DNA of 64,000 nt. Source: Ciceribacter lividus. Its GTDB lineage: Bacteria > Pseudomonadota > Alphaproteobacteria > Rhizobiales > Rhizobiaceae. The translations under genes were made by a program, and so were the position numbers. Positions 36,594 through 44,732 of this stretch are shown in pieces (within the stretch, counting starts at the first letter, position 1; every line of letters starts with the position of its first letter). The notes beneath the pieces are model-generated. The model made no database searches, was not told the DNA's origin, and was given only the letters and a program-made list of their open reading frames with translations. The stretch lies in the NCBI RefSeq assembly GCF_003337715.1, contig NZ_QPIX01000003.1:380185-444184 (forward strand), given 5' to 3'.

Positions 36594-36977
36594 ATGACTG
36601 ACAACCGGGGAGAGGGTCTGGAACAGCGTCGCAAGCGCCTGGCTGCCGAATTGGCGGAGAGGAAGCGCGATACGGGGATCGAAGAGGCAGCGGAGAAGAG
36701 CGCCGAGCAGAGCCGTAAGGGATATGCTCAGGCGATGAAGCTCTCCAGCGAATTCATTTCCGCGATCGTCGTCGGTGCAATTCTCGGCTATCTTTTCGAC
36801 CGTTTTGTCGGCACGGCACCGTGGGGCATGATCGTGTTCCTGCTGCTCGGTTTCTGTGCCGGTGTACTGAACGTCCTTCGTTCGGCGGGCATGGTTTCGG
36901 CGCCGCATCCGGCCGATCGTGCTGCGCGGGCGAAAAACGAGCGTCAGGACGGCGACAGCCGTTCAGATCAAAGGTAA
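36594..36977 (+). CDS. atpI: ATP synthase assembly protein AtpI
   Basis: 127 residues. Charged N-terminus with GEGLEQRRKRLAAELAERKR, then two membrane helices (about 52-72 and 80-102) with the glycines of the AtpI/Mg-transport family. Assists assembly of the c-ring. Preceded by GGAGGCGAGGAG. First gene of atpI-B-E-F'-F. Confidence 0.92.
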   Translation: MTDNRGEGLEQRRKRLAAELAERKRDTGIEEAAEKSAEQSRKGYAQAMKLSSEFISAIVVGAILGYLFDRFVGTAPWGMIVFLLLGFCAGVLNVLRSAGMVSAPHPADRAARAKNERQDGDSRSDQR

Positions 36978-37021
36978 GGAAATGCCCGTCATAGGCGGGC
37001 CAGAGCGAAAGAGACCCGAAG

Positions 37022-37774
37022 GTGTCAAACGATCCGACCCATCAGTTCCTGGTTCAGAAGATTGTACCGATCGAGATCGGCGGGATTGACTTTTCCTTTA
37101 CCAACGCCTCGCTGTTCATGGTTGCGACGGTCGCTGCCGCGTCCGGCTTCCTCTACTTCTCGACCTCGAGCCGTGGCCTGATCCCGAACCGCATGCAGTC
37201 GGTCGCCGAGATGTCCTACGAGTTCATTGCCTCGATGCTTCGGGAAGGTGCCGGCAGCCACGGCATGAAGTTCTTCCCGATGGTTTTCTCGCTGTTCATC
37301 TTCGTGCTCACCGCGAACCTGCTCGGCATGATGCCCTACTTCTTCACCGTGACGAGTCAAATCATCGTGACCTTCGCGCTCGCGGTCTTCGTCATCGGCA
37401 CCGTGCTGGTCTACGGCTTCTACAAGCACGGCCTGCACTTCCTCAATCTCTTCGTCCCGAGCGGTGTGCCGGGTGCGCTTCTCCCGCTGGTCGTGGCGAT
37501 CGAAATCATCTCGTTCCTGTCCCGCCCGATTTCGCTTTCCGTGCGTCTGTTCGCCAACATGCTGGCAGGCCACATCACGCTCAAGGTGTTCGCGGGCTTC
37601 GTCGCCTCGCTCGGAACCCTTGGCGCCCTTGGCATCGGCGGCGCCATCCTGCCGCTGATCATGACCGTCGCGTTGACCGGTCTCGAGTTCCTCGTCGCCT
37701 TCCTGCAGGCTTACGTCTTTGCGGTGCTGACTTGCATGTACCTCAACGACGCAATTCACCCGGGCGGGCACTAA
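37022..37774 (+). CDS. atpB: F0 ATP synthase subunit a
   Basis: 250 residues with a GTG start. Five to six helices; the essential Arg of the proton half-channels is in [15 protein letters not shown] (about residue 180). Forms the stator side of the proton path in the inner membrane. 44 bp after atpI. Confidence 0.97.
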   Translation: MSNDPTHQFLVQKIVPIEIGGIDFSFTNASLFMVATVAAASGFLYFSTSSRGLIPNRMQSVAEMSYEFIASMLREGAGSHGMKFFPMVFSLFIFVLTANLLGMMPYFFTVTSQIIVTFALAVFVIGTVLVYGFYKHGLHFLNLFVPSGVPGALLPLVVAIEIISFLSRPISLSVRLFANMLAGHITLKVFAGFVASLGTLGALGIGGAILPLIMTVALTGLEFLVAFLQAYVFAVLTCMYLNDAIHPGGH

Positions 37775-37842
37775 GGATAACCACATTGGTGCTCTCGGGC
37801 GCCAGTCATTCGCCGCAACAACCCATTCGAAGGAGTTCATTC

Positions 37843-38070
37843 ATGGAAGCGGAAGCAGCAAAGTTCATCGGCGCAGGTTTGGCTTGCTTTGGCATGGCCG
37901 GCACGGCTCTGGGCCTCGGCAACATCTTCGGCAACTACCTGTCCGGCGCGCTGCGCAACCCGTCTGCCGCTGACAGCCAGTTCGGCCGTCTGGTATTCGG
38001 CTTCGCCGTTACGGAAGCTCTGGGCATCTTCTCGCTGCTCATCGCTCTCCTCCTCCTGTTCGCCGTCTGA
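37843..38070 (+). CDS. atpE: F0 ATP synthase subunit c
   Basis: 75 residues, two transmembrane helices with a polar loop RNPSAAD. The proton-carrying carboxylate is the Glu in [10 protein letters not shown] (about residue 59). AAGGAG precedes the ATG. Builds the rotor ring. The position 68 bp after atpB and the short length are normal; upstream in-frame codons are not coding. Confidence 0.97.
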   Translation: MEAEAAKFIGAGLACFGMAGTALGLGNIFGNYLSGALRNPSAADSQFGRLVFGFAVTEALGIFSLLIALLLLFAV

Positions 38071-38149
38071 TATCGGCAGAGGTTCGGGATCACGGCACGC
38101 CATGCGGCGGCCGTGATCCTTCGCATTCGTAGTACACCTGGAGGTGAGC

Positions 38150-38782
38150 ATGTTTGTGACCCCCGCCTATGCCGAGGAAGCTCCGGCAGAGGGCCAGACC
38201 CACACGGAGACCGGCGGCGCCCCTCAGACGGGCGAACTCCACACGGAGACTGGCGTCCCCTCCGAAGCGGGCCACGGCGGCGGCGTTTTCCCGCCATTCG
38301 ACCAGACCACCTATCCGTCACAGCTTCTGTGGCTGGTGATCACGTTCGGCCTTTTCTACATGCTCATGCAGAAGGTCATCGTGCCGCGCGTCGGCGGCAT
38401 CCTGGAAAACCGGCACGACCGGATCGCCCAGGACCTTGACGAGGCTGCCCGCCTGAAGTCCGAAGCCGATGCGGCGATCGAGACCTACGAACGGGAGCTC
38501 AGCGCTGCGAAGGCAAAAGCCGGACAGATCGCATCCGAAGCTCGTGATGCCGCCAAGGCCAAGGCCGATGCCGAACGGACCGCCATCGAGGCGGAACTCG
38601 CCGGCAAGGTCGCAGCCGCAGAAGCCCGGATCTCCGACATCAAGGCGAAAGCCTTCGCCGAAGTCGACGCCATCGCAGGCGAGACGGTGACCGCCATCGT
38701 CGAAAAGCTGATCGGTGCCAAGGTCACCAAGACCGAGGTCAAGTCGGCCGTTGCATCGCTCACCGGCAAGCAGGAGGGCTGA
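38150..38782 (+). CDS. F0 ATP synthase subunit b'
   Basis: 210 residues. The ATG at 38150 with GGAGG five bases upstream is preferred over the GTG at 38144. A Thr/Gly/His-rich N-terminal extension of about 55 residues ([18 protein letters not shown], with the HTETG motif repeated) precedes the single membrane helix (about 60-78), then a long coiled-coil stalk rich in Ala/Lys/Glu. Alphaproteobacteria use a b/b' heterodimer; this is the longer b' form. Confidence 0.95.
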   Translation: MFVTPAYAEEAPAEGQTHTETGGAPQTGELHTETGVPSEAGHGGGVFPPFDQTTYPSQLLWLVITFGLFYMLMQKVIVPRVGGILENRHDRIAQDLDEAARLKSEADAAIETYERELSAAKAKAGQIASEARDAAKAKADAERTAIEAELAGKVAAAEARISDIKAKAFAEVDAIAGETVTAIVEKLIGAKVTKTEVKSAVASLTGKQEG

Positions 38783-38786
38783 TCCC

Positions 38787-39272
38787 ATGCAATTCGACGC
38801 AACATTCTTCGCCTTCGTCGGCCTCGTCCTGTTCTTTGCCCTGATCATCTATCTCAAGGTGCCGGGCATGGTCGCCAAGTCGCTCGACGAACGCGCCGAC
38901 AAGATCCGCGGGGAGCTCGCCGAAGCCAAGCGCCTGCGCGAGGAGGCCCAGCACGTGCTGGCCGAATACCAGCGCAAGCGCAAGGAAGCGGAAGCGGAAG
39001 CCGCAAGCATCGTCGCTGCCGCCGAGCGCGAGGCCGCCATGCTGACCGCGGAGGCCAAGCAGAAGACCGAGGAGTTCGTGGCGCGCCGCAATGCGCTCTC
39101 CGAACAGAAGATCAAGCAGGCTGAAACGGACGCGATCAACGCCGTCCGTGCCGCCGCCGTCGATCTCGCGGTTGCCGCGGCCGAGACGATCCTCGTCAAG
39201 AAGGTCGACGCCGCCGTCCAGGACGACCTGATCAAGGGCGCCGTGGGCGAGGTCAAGGCCCGCCTTCAGTAA
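38787..39272 (+). CDS. atpF: F0 ATP synthase subunit b
   Basis: 161 residues, 4 bp after b'. Membrane helix (about 5-24; FFAFVGLVLFFALIIYL) and a coiled-coil stalk that dimerises with b' to hold F1. No F1 genes follow, as usual in rhizobia. A strong intrinsic terminator ends the operon 25 bp downstream. Confidence 0.96.
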   Translation: MQFDATFFAFVGLVLFFALIIYLKVPGMVAKSLDERADKIRGELAEAKRLREEAQHVLAEYQRKRKEAEAEAASIVAAAEREAAMLTAEAKQKTEEFVARRNALSEQKIKQAETDAINAVRAAAVDLAVAAAETILVKKVDAAVQDDLIKGAVGEVKARLQ

Positions 39273-39296
39273 GGCACTCGAATACGACATCGGGAA

Positions 39297-39321
39297 AGCC
39301 GGGCTCAGTCCCGGCTTTTTT
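39297..39321 (+). terminator. Intrinsic terminator of the F0 operon
   Basis: AGCCGGG (39297-39303), loop CTCAGT, CCCGGCT (39310-39316), then a run of six Ts ending at 39321. Classical Rho-independent terminator. Confidence 0.92.
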
Positions 39322-39371
39322 CATGCGCGAAATTTGAAGGACGGCATCGTGGCTCCGGCCGCGCCCCGAGC

Positions 39372-40064
39372 TCAGAGAGCGATCTCGGCATCGAGTTCCG
39401 TTTCCTCGTCGCCGTCGACGCGGAAGGGCCGGAAGCTCATCCGGTGCAGAAGGCAGGGGCCGTGGAGCGCGATCGCCATACGGTGCTTTTCCGTGCCGTA
39501 ACCGGCATGTGCCTCGAAGCCGTAATGGGGAAACACGTCCGCAGCGCGCGCCATCATGCGGTCGCGCGTGACCTTGGCGACGATCGAGGCGGCGGCAATC
39601 GAGAACGACCGCGCATCGCCCTTGACGACGGCCTTGCCACGGCAGGAAAGCCCCTCCGGCACGTCACGCCCGTCGGTGAGCACGAAGCCGGCCGGCAGCG
39701 CGAGCCCCGCGACGGCCCGCCGCATCGCGTCGAGGCTCGCTTTGCGGATGTCGCGGCTGTCGATGTGACGCGAACAGGACGAGGCGATGGAGACCGTCGC
39801 GCAGGCGAGGATCGTCTCGAACAGGGCTTCGCGCTGCGTGGCGGTCAGCTTCTTCGAATCGTTGAGACCGGACGGAATGTTGTCAGGGTCGAGAATCACC
39901 GCCGCCGCGACAACCGGCCCGGCCAAAGGTCCGCGGCCCGCCTCGTCGGTGCCGGCAATGCCGGAATAGCCCTCGCGGACGGCGAGCCGCTCCAGCTCGA
40001 AATCGGGTCCGGCTGGCAGGTCGGCGAAAAGGCCTGGAGAATCGGGCGGCGTGCGACGCTTCAT
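39372..40064 (-). CDS. rnhB: Ribonuclease HII
   Basis: 230 residues. Motifs [19 protein letters not shown] (about 38-56) with the first catalytic Asp-Glu, and [16 protein letters not shown] (about 68-83). It cuts RNA in RNA/DNA hybrids and removes misincorporated ribonucleotides. The N-terminal 30 residues ([16 protein letters not shown]) are an extension common in rhizobial RnhB. Transcribed in the same direction as the upstream radical SAM gene, but 220 bp separate them. Confidence 0.95.
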   Translation of the reverse strand: MKRRTPPDSPGLFADLPAGPDFELERLAVREGYSGIAGTDEAGRGPLAGPVVAAAVILDPDNIPSGLNDSKKLTATQREALFETILACATVSIASSCSRHIDSRDIRKASLDAMRRAVAGLALPAGFVLTDGRDVPEGLSCRGKAVVKGDARSFSIAAASIVAKVTRDRMMARAADVFPHYGFEAHAGYGTEKHRMAIALHGPCLLHRMSFRPFRVDGDEETELDAEIAL

Positions 40065-40099
40065 GGCGGCACTGATCGCACGCCGACCCGACTTCCTGC

Positions 40100-40158
40100 A
40101 AGTCCCCGGCCCGGATAAGGGACACTAGGTCCCGTATCCGGTGCGGCTCCGGGGACTT
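40100..40158. repeat. Nested 59-bp palindrome
   Basis: Outer arms AAGTCCCCGG (40100-40109) and CCGGGGACTT (40149-40158) enclose inner arms CCGGATA plus GGGAC (40111-40123) and GTCCC plus TATCCGG (40129-40141). It sits in the 220-bp gap between the radical SAM gene and rnhB and could fold into a large hairpin or cruciform. It may be a repetitive extragenic element or a terminator for the radical SAM gene. Confidence 0.6.
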
Positions 40159-40284
40159 ATCCGGCGCGTGGGGATAGGGGGCAACCCGCGCCGGAAAGCA
40201 AATGGCTGGCCCCAGGCGACGCGGAGGCGGCGTCGTCCGGGGCAGGGCACGACGAGAAGGTCTCCCGCCATGCCGGACACTGTT

Positions 40285-41442
40285 TCAGAGCAGCGAGAGC
40301 TGCACGCCGCTGCCGTTCGGCGGCACGAAGAGGTCGTCGCGCAGCTGCATACTGCGACGTCCGAGCCCCAGCCGTTTCGTCGCCATCTCGAAGCGTCGGC
40401 TGATCTGCCAGGCATAGGGGCCGGCGCCCTTCATCCGCTTGCCGAACTCGGCGTCGTAGTCCTTGCCACCGCGCATCGAGCGGATCAGCGACATCACGTG
40501 CCGGTAGCGGTCGGGATAGTTCTGCAGCAGCCAGTCGCGGAAGAGCGGGCTTACTTCAAGAGGAAGACGGAGCAGCACGTAGTTTGCCTCGCTCGCGCCC
40601 GCGGCCTTGCCGGAATCAAGCACCCGTTCGATCTCGTGGTCGTTGAGCGCCGGGATCACCGGCGCCATCATCACGGCCGTCGGAATACCGGCTTCCGACA
40701 GCTTGCGGATTGCCTCGAGCCGTCGCGTCGGCGTGGAAGCGCGCGGCTCCATGGAACGCGCGAGCTTTCGGTCGAGGGTCGTCACCGAAATCGCCACCTT
40801 CGCCAGCCCTTTCTCCGCCATCGCCGCGAGGATGTCGATGTCGCGGGTGATCAGCGCCGACTTGGTGACGATCACGACCGGATGATTCGCCTTCTGCAAG
40901 ACTTCGAGAACCTGTCGCATGATGCGCCATTCGCGCTCGATCGGCTGGTAGGGATCGGTATTGGTGCCGATCGCGATCGTCCGCGGCTTGTAGCCGGGCT
41001 TGGCGAGTTCCCGTTCCAGGAGTCGCGGGGCGTCCGGCTTGGCAAAGAGCTTGCTTTCGAAATCCAAGCCCGCCGAGAGCCCCATATAGGCGTGGGTCGG
41101 ACGTGCGAAGCAGTAGATGCACCCATGCTCGCAGCCGCGATAGGGGTTCACCGAACGATCGAAGGGAATGTCGGGGGATTCGTTGCGGGTGATCGCCGTG
41201 CGCGGCTTTTCCACCTGCACTTCCGTCCGGAACGGCGGCATGTCCTCCAGCGTCGTCCAGCCGTCGTCGTAGGCGACCCGCTCGGTCGGCTCGAACCTGC
41301 CGCCGGGGTTCATGCCCGCGCCGCGGCCACGCCGCCGCTGGATGTCGACCCGAAGGCCCGAGGCGTTCACCAGAGCATCGGCAATATCCGCCGTATTGGC
41401 AGGCTGGAAGGCAGCCTGCGCCACAAGAGACAGTTCGTTCAT
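40285..41442 (-). CDS. PA0069-family radical SAM protein, SPL-like
   Basis: 385 residues, starting MNELSLVAQAAFQPAN. The radical SAM cluster motif is CEHGCIYC (CxxxCxxC, about residue 108), followed by FARPTHAYMGLSAGLDFE. GTNTDPYQPIERE and VTKSALITRDIDIL are typical of the PA0069 and spore photoproduct lyase-like group, which suggests DNA lesion repair. The leader carries a perfect GTTC-N7-GTTC LexA box, which supports an SOS role. Function has not been shown for this family. Confidence 0.92.
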   Translation of the reverse strand: MNELSLVAQAAFQPANTADIADALVNASGLRVDIQRRRGRGAGMNPGGRFEPTERVAYDDGWTTLEDMPPFRTEVQVEKPRTAITRNESPDIPFDRSVNPYRGCEHGCIYCFARPTHAYMGLSAGLDFESKLFAKPDAPRLLERELAKPGYKPRTIAIGTNTDPYQPIEREWRIMRQVLEVLQKANHPVVIVTKSALITRDIDILAAMAEKGLAKVAISVTTLDRKLARSMEPRASTPTRRLEAIRKLSEAGIPTAVMMAPVIPALNDHEIERVLDSGKAAGASEANYVLLRLPLEVSPLFRDWLLQNYPDRYRHVMSLIRSMRGGKDYDAEFGKRMKGAGPYAWQISRRFEMATKRLGLGRRSMQLRDDLFVPPNGSGVQLSLL

Positions 41443-41501
41443 TGTAGGCTCCAGAGGGGTCCGAACCCCATTCGATGAATAGATTCCTAGCGCGGAAATG
41501 A

Positions 41502-41516
41502 GAACATTACAAGAAC
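41502..41516 (-). promoter_or_regulatory. LexA (SOS) box
   Basis: GTTC-TTGTAAT-GTTC on the minus strand, an exact match to the alphaproteobacterial LexA direct repeat GTTC-N7-GTTC. It overlaps a likely -35 (TTGTAA) and ends 60 bp before the radical SAM start codon. It also lies 56 bp upstream of the divergent glycosyltransferase. Confidence 0.8.
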
Positions 41517-41571
41517 AAAAATGCGAAATGTCACAGTGGCAATATTTTGTGCAAGGCGATAATGTCATGCC

Positions 41572-42096
41572 ATGTTGACTGTCATTATGGAATGCCGGGA
41601 CCAGGAACCGGAGCTTGCGCAGACGCTTGCCGTACTCGTCGCGGGCGCGATCGACGGGCTCGTCAGCGATGTGGTCGTACTCGACCATGGTTCGAGCGAC
41701 GGAACGGCGCGATTGGCGGAGGCGGCGGGTTGCCGGTTTTATAGGCAGTGGAGCATGGCGGAGATTCTGAATGCCGCCCGCGGCGACTGGATTCTGCTGG
41801 TCGAGCCGGGTGCGCGGCCGCAGAACGGCTGGATCGAGGAGATCTGTGAGTATGTCGCCTCGTCCCGCAAGCCGGCACAGTTCTCGGCGTCGCGTCTTCA
41901 CCGCCGGCCGTTCTTGAAGCGGATCGGCCGTCGCCCGCCCCTGGAGCAGGGCCTGCTGATGACCAAGGGCGAGGCGCTCGCGGCGGCCACCGCCGGAGGC
42001 GACCTCGACCATATCGCCCGCGGCCGGAAGGCGCAACGGCTGTCGAGCGAACTCGTGCCGTCTTGGGTCGCAAGGCAGAATCGTGTGACTGCGTGA
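41572..42096 (+). CDS. GT2-like glycosyltransferase family protein
   Basis: 174 residues. Resembles the N-terminal part of family-2 glycosyltransferases: TVIMECRDQEPELAQTL, VVVLDHGSSDGTARLAEAAGC and GDWILLVEPGARPQNGW. The usual D-x-D reads VEPGA, and the protein is half normal length, so activity is uncertain. Similar short proteins occur in many rhizobia next to the PA0069-type gene. Its start has a weak ribosome-binding site. Confidence 0.75.
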   Translation: MLTVIMECRDQEPELAQTLAVLVAGAIDGLVSDVVVLDHGSSDGTARLAEAAGCRFYRQWSMAEILNAARGDWILLVEPGARPQNGWIEEICEYVASSRKPAQFSASRLHRRPFLKRIGRRPPLEQGLLMTKGEALAAATAGGDLDHIARGRKAQRLSSELVPSWVARQNRVTA

Positions 42097-42105
42097 AAGG
42101 TGTAG

Positions 42106-43140
42106 TCAGAGCGTCGCGCCGAGTTCCGCGAACAGGCGCCTGTACTTGAGCGCCACCGTATCCCACGAATATTTCGCGGCGACGCCGATGCCGCGTCCGA
42201 CGAGGCTCTCGCGCAGGGCGGCGTCGCTTGCGAGCGTGACGATTCCACGCGCGATGTCTTCGCTCGAGTAGGGATCGACCAAGAGGGCCGCGTCCTCCGC
42301 GATCTCCTTGGTCGCCGTCGCTGCCGAAGTCAGCACCGGCGTGCGGCAACTCATCGCCTCGACGATCGGAATGCCGAAGCCTTCATAAAGCGACGGAAAG
42401 AGGAATACTTCCGCGCCCGCCATCAACGGTCCCATGTGGGCCTCGTCGACATAGCCTATGAAACGGGTACGGCCAGTCTCGGGCAGGGCCTCCGGAGTGC
42501 CGAAGACGTGGCTGCGGTCGGGATTGCCGGAAACCACAAGCTCGATCTCGTGAGGTAGCGATTTCTGCGCCTCGTCCCAGGCGAGCAGGGCACGGGTGAG
42601 ATTCTTGCGCTTGTCGGCGGTCGCCTGCAACAGAATGTATCGTTCCGGCAGTTCGAGCGCGATGCGGGTCCTGGCGATGTCATCGGCGCAGTAGGGCCGG
42701 AACTGCGTGCTCACGCCGTTTTCGATCACCGTGATGCGCTCGGCGTCGAGGCCGAGCGTCGCCGCGATCCTGTGGCGCGAGAACTGCGAGACCGTGACCA
42801 CCTTGGCGACCCGCTTGACCAGCATCGGCAGCAGCCGCTCGTAGAAGGCCACGAACTTCGGCGCGAAGAATTGCGGCAGGTCGAGAAATGCCGTGTCGTG
42901 CAGTGTCACGACTTGATTGTGTTTGATCACCGGCCCCGTAGCCGAAGGCGACCAGAGCAGTTGCCCCATCGTCCTCAGCGGCAACGCCGCCTGTTCCCAA
43001 AGGTGGCCTTTCATTCCTCCGAGCGGCTTCCCGGGCGTCACCCTATTGACGGAAGGGACGCGCTTCAGCACTTCCATCGCGGCACGCTGCTGGCCGCCGA
43101 TCTTGAAATCCGTGGCGCGGGCATTCACGGCAACTTTCAT
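42106..43140 (-). CDS. Glycosyltransferase family 4 (GT-B fold)
   Basis: 344 residues. GT4 features: VTVSQFSRHRIAATLGLDAE, TADKRKNLTRALLAW, and the C-terminal E-x7-E motif in FPSLYEGFGIPIVEAMSC. Transfers a sugar from a nucleotide-sugar donor, probably to envelope polysaccharide. The gene ends 9 bp from the convergent GT2-like gene. Substrate unknown; not part of a visible polysaccharide operon. Confidence 0.92.
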   Translation of the reverse strand: MKVAVNARATDFKIGGQQRAAMEVLKRVPSVNRVTPGKPLGGMKGHLWEQAALPLRTMGQLLWSPSATGPVIKHNQVVTLHDTAFLDLPQFFAPKFVAFYERLLPMLVKRVAKVVTVSQFSRHRIAATLGLDAERITVIENGVSTQFRPYCADDIARTRIALELPERYILLQATADKRKNLTRALLAWDEAQKSLPHEIELVVSGNPDRSHVFGTPEALPETGRTRFIGYVDEAHMGPLMAGAEVFLFPSLYEGFGIPIVEAMSCRTPVLTSAATATKEIAEDAALLVDPYSSEDIARGIVTLASDAALRESLVGRGIGVAAKYSWDTVALKYRRLFAELGATL

Positions 43141-43269
43141 CGGCTCTTCTCCTTGGGGCGCGAATAGCGGATGCCTCGACCGGCGTGGGCGAAATGTCGG
43201 GCGCCGGAAGGATAAGGCGGTGGCCGTTAAGAAATCGATCTATGGCGTGTTGCGGGAATCTCCCCGGCG

Positions 43270-43815
43270 TCAGCCGCCGCGACGCAGGTGCTCGTCGAGC
43301 CGTGGCATGATTTCCACAAAATTGCAGGGCATGTGGCGGTAGTCGAGCTGCCATTTCAGGATGCCGTCCCAGGCATCCTTGCAGGCGCCGGGCGAACCGG
43401 GCAGCACGAAGACATAGGTGGCGTTGGCAACGCCGCCGGTCGCCCGCGACTGGATGGTCGAGGTGCCGATCTTGTCGTAGGAGAGCCGGTGGAAGACCTC
43501 GGAGAAGCCGTCCATCCGCTTCTCGAACAGCGGTTCCAGCGCCTCCGGCGTCACGTCGCGGCCGGTGAAGCCGGTTCCGCCCGTGGTGATGACGACGTCG
43601 ATCTCCTGCGACAGCGTCCAGGCCTGCACCTGGTTGTAGATACGGTCGCGGTCGTCGGGGACGATTGCCCGGTCGACCAGCCGGTGGCCGGCCTCGGTGA
43701 TCCGCGAAACGAGCGTGTCGCCCGACTTGTCATCGGCCAGCGTGCGCGTATCCGAAACCGTGAGGACCGCGATCCCGACGGGGATGAAGGGGCGCGTCTC
43801 GTCGAGCCGGGTCAT
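43270..43815 (-). CDS. moaB: Molybdenum cofactor biosynthesis protein MoaB
   Basis: 181 residues. MogA/MoaB fold with TTGGTGFTGRDVTPEALEPLF (about 95-115), the molybdopterin adenylylation loop, and DTRTLADDKSGD (about 22-33). Adenylylates molybdopterin, or acts as a paralogue of Mog. Its ATGA start overlaps the stop of ispE, so the two are translationally coupled although functionally unrelated. Confidence 0.93.
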   Translation of the reverse strand: MTRLDETRPFIPVGIAVLTVSDTRTLADDKSGDTLVSRITEAGHRLVDRAIVPDDRDRIYNQVQAWTLSQEIDVVITTGGTGFTGRDVTPEALEPLFEKRMDGFSEVFHRLSYDKIGTSTIQSRATGGVANATYVFVLPGSPGACKDAWDGILKWQLDYRHMPCNFVEIMPRLDEHLRRGG

Positions 43816-44729
43816 GAAGTCTCTCCTGCAAAGGTCCTAGTCGCAGCAAGGTACCAGTGCGGCCGCTGCTGCGAAAGGTGGCGGACGGCGGCTTCGGCCG
43901 CGGCATAATCGCCGTAGAGGCCGAAGCAGGTTGCCCCCGAGCCGGACATCCGGACGAGATCGGCGCCACTCTCCGCGAGCATGTCGCAAAGCGTGCCGAT
44001 CTCGGGAATAAGCGCGCGCGCCGGCGCTTCGAGATCGTTGCGGAGCGTGGAGAGCCACGCGATCCAGGCTTCGCGGTCCGCGACCTGCGACGGCGAGGAA
44101 ATCGGCGGATTGTCCCTCCTGTCGAGCCGGCGGAAGACCTCCGGCGTCGAGACCGCTTTCAGCGGATTGGCGAGCACCATTGCGAAGGACGGCATTGCGG
44201 GAAGGGGCGTGATCGCCTCGCCGACGCCGCCCGCGCGAAGCGGCCGCGACTTCAGGCACATCGGAACGTCCGCCCCGAGACGCAGCGCGATCGTCGCCAG
44301 TTCGTCCGCCGGCAGCTCCGCATCCCACAGCCGGAGAAGGCCGCGCAGCGTCGCCGCTGCGTCCGCCGAGCCGCCGCCGATGCCGGAAGCGATCGGCAGG
44401 TTCTTTTCGAGAGCGATCGCGACGGGAGGGGTTTGCAGGCCGCGGGCCCGCAACGCCTCTCGCAGGAGGTCGCGCGCCTTCGTGACGAGATTGTCGCCTG
44501 TTCCTTTCGGATCGGCAGCAAGCGTCGCACCGAAGCGGCCGGAGAGCGCAAGACTATCCTCGCATGCGGCGGCAACGGTCAGCAGGTCGCCCGCTTCGGC
44601 AAAGGTCACGATGCTGTCGAGCAGGTGGTAGCCGTCATCGCGCCGCCCGGTGACGTGCAGCGCGAGGTTGATCTTGGCCGGGGCCTTTTCGACGATCCCG
44701 GCGGAGATCACAGGTCCGGCGGACGGCAT
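43812..44729 (-). CDS. ispE: 4-diphosphocytidyl-2-C-methyl-D-erythritol kinase
   Basis: 305 residues, GHMP kinase. APAKINLALHV (about 14-24) binds the substrate and the ATP loop is PIASGIGGGSADAAATLRGL (about 111-130). Fourth step of the MEP isoprenoid pathway, phosphorylating CDP-ME. Lies 3 bp after the TPR gene and overlaps moaB. ispB just upstream is in the same pathway class. Confidence 0.96.
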   Translation of the reverse strand: MPSAGPVISAGIVEKAPAKINLALHVTGRRDDGYHLLDSIVTFAEAGDLLTVAAACEDSLALSGRFGATLAADPKGTGDNLVTKARDLLREALRARGLQTPPVAIALEKNLPIASGIGGGSADAAATLRGLLRLWDAELPADELATIALRLGADVPMCLKSRPLRAGGVGEAITPLPAMPSFAMVLANPLKAVSTPEVFRRLDRRDNPPISSPSQVADREAWIAWLSTLRNDLEAPARALIPEIGTLCDMLAESGADLVRMSGSGATCFGLYGDYAAAEAAVRHLSQQRPHWYLAATRTFAGETS

Positions 44730-44732
44730 GGA

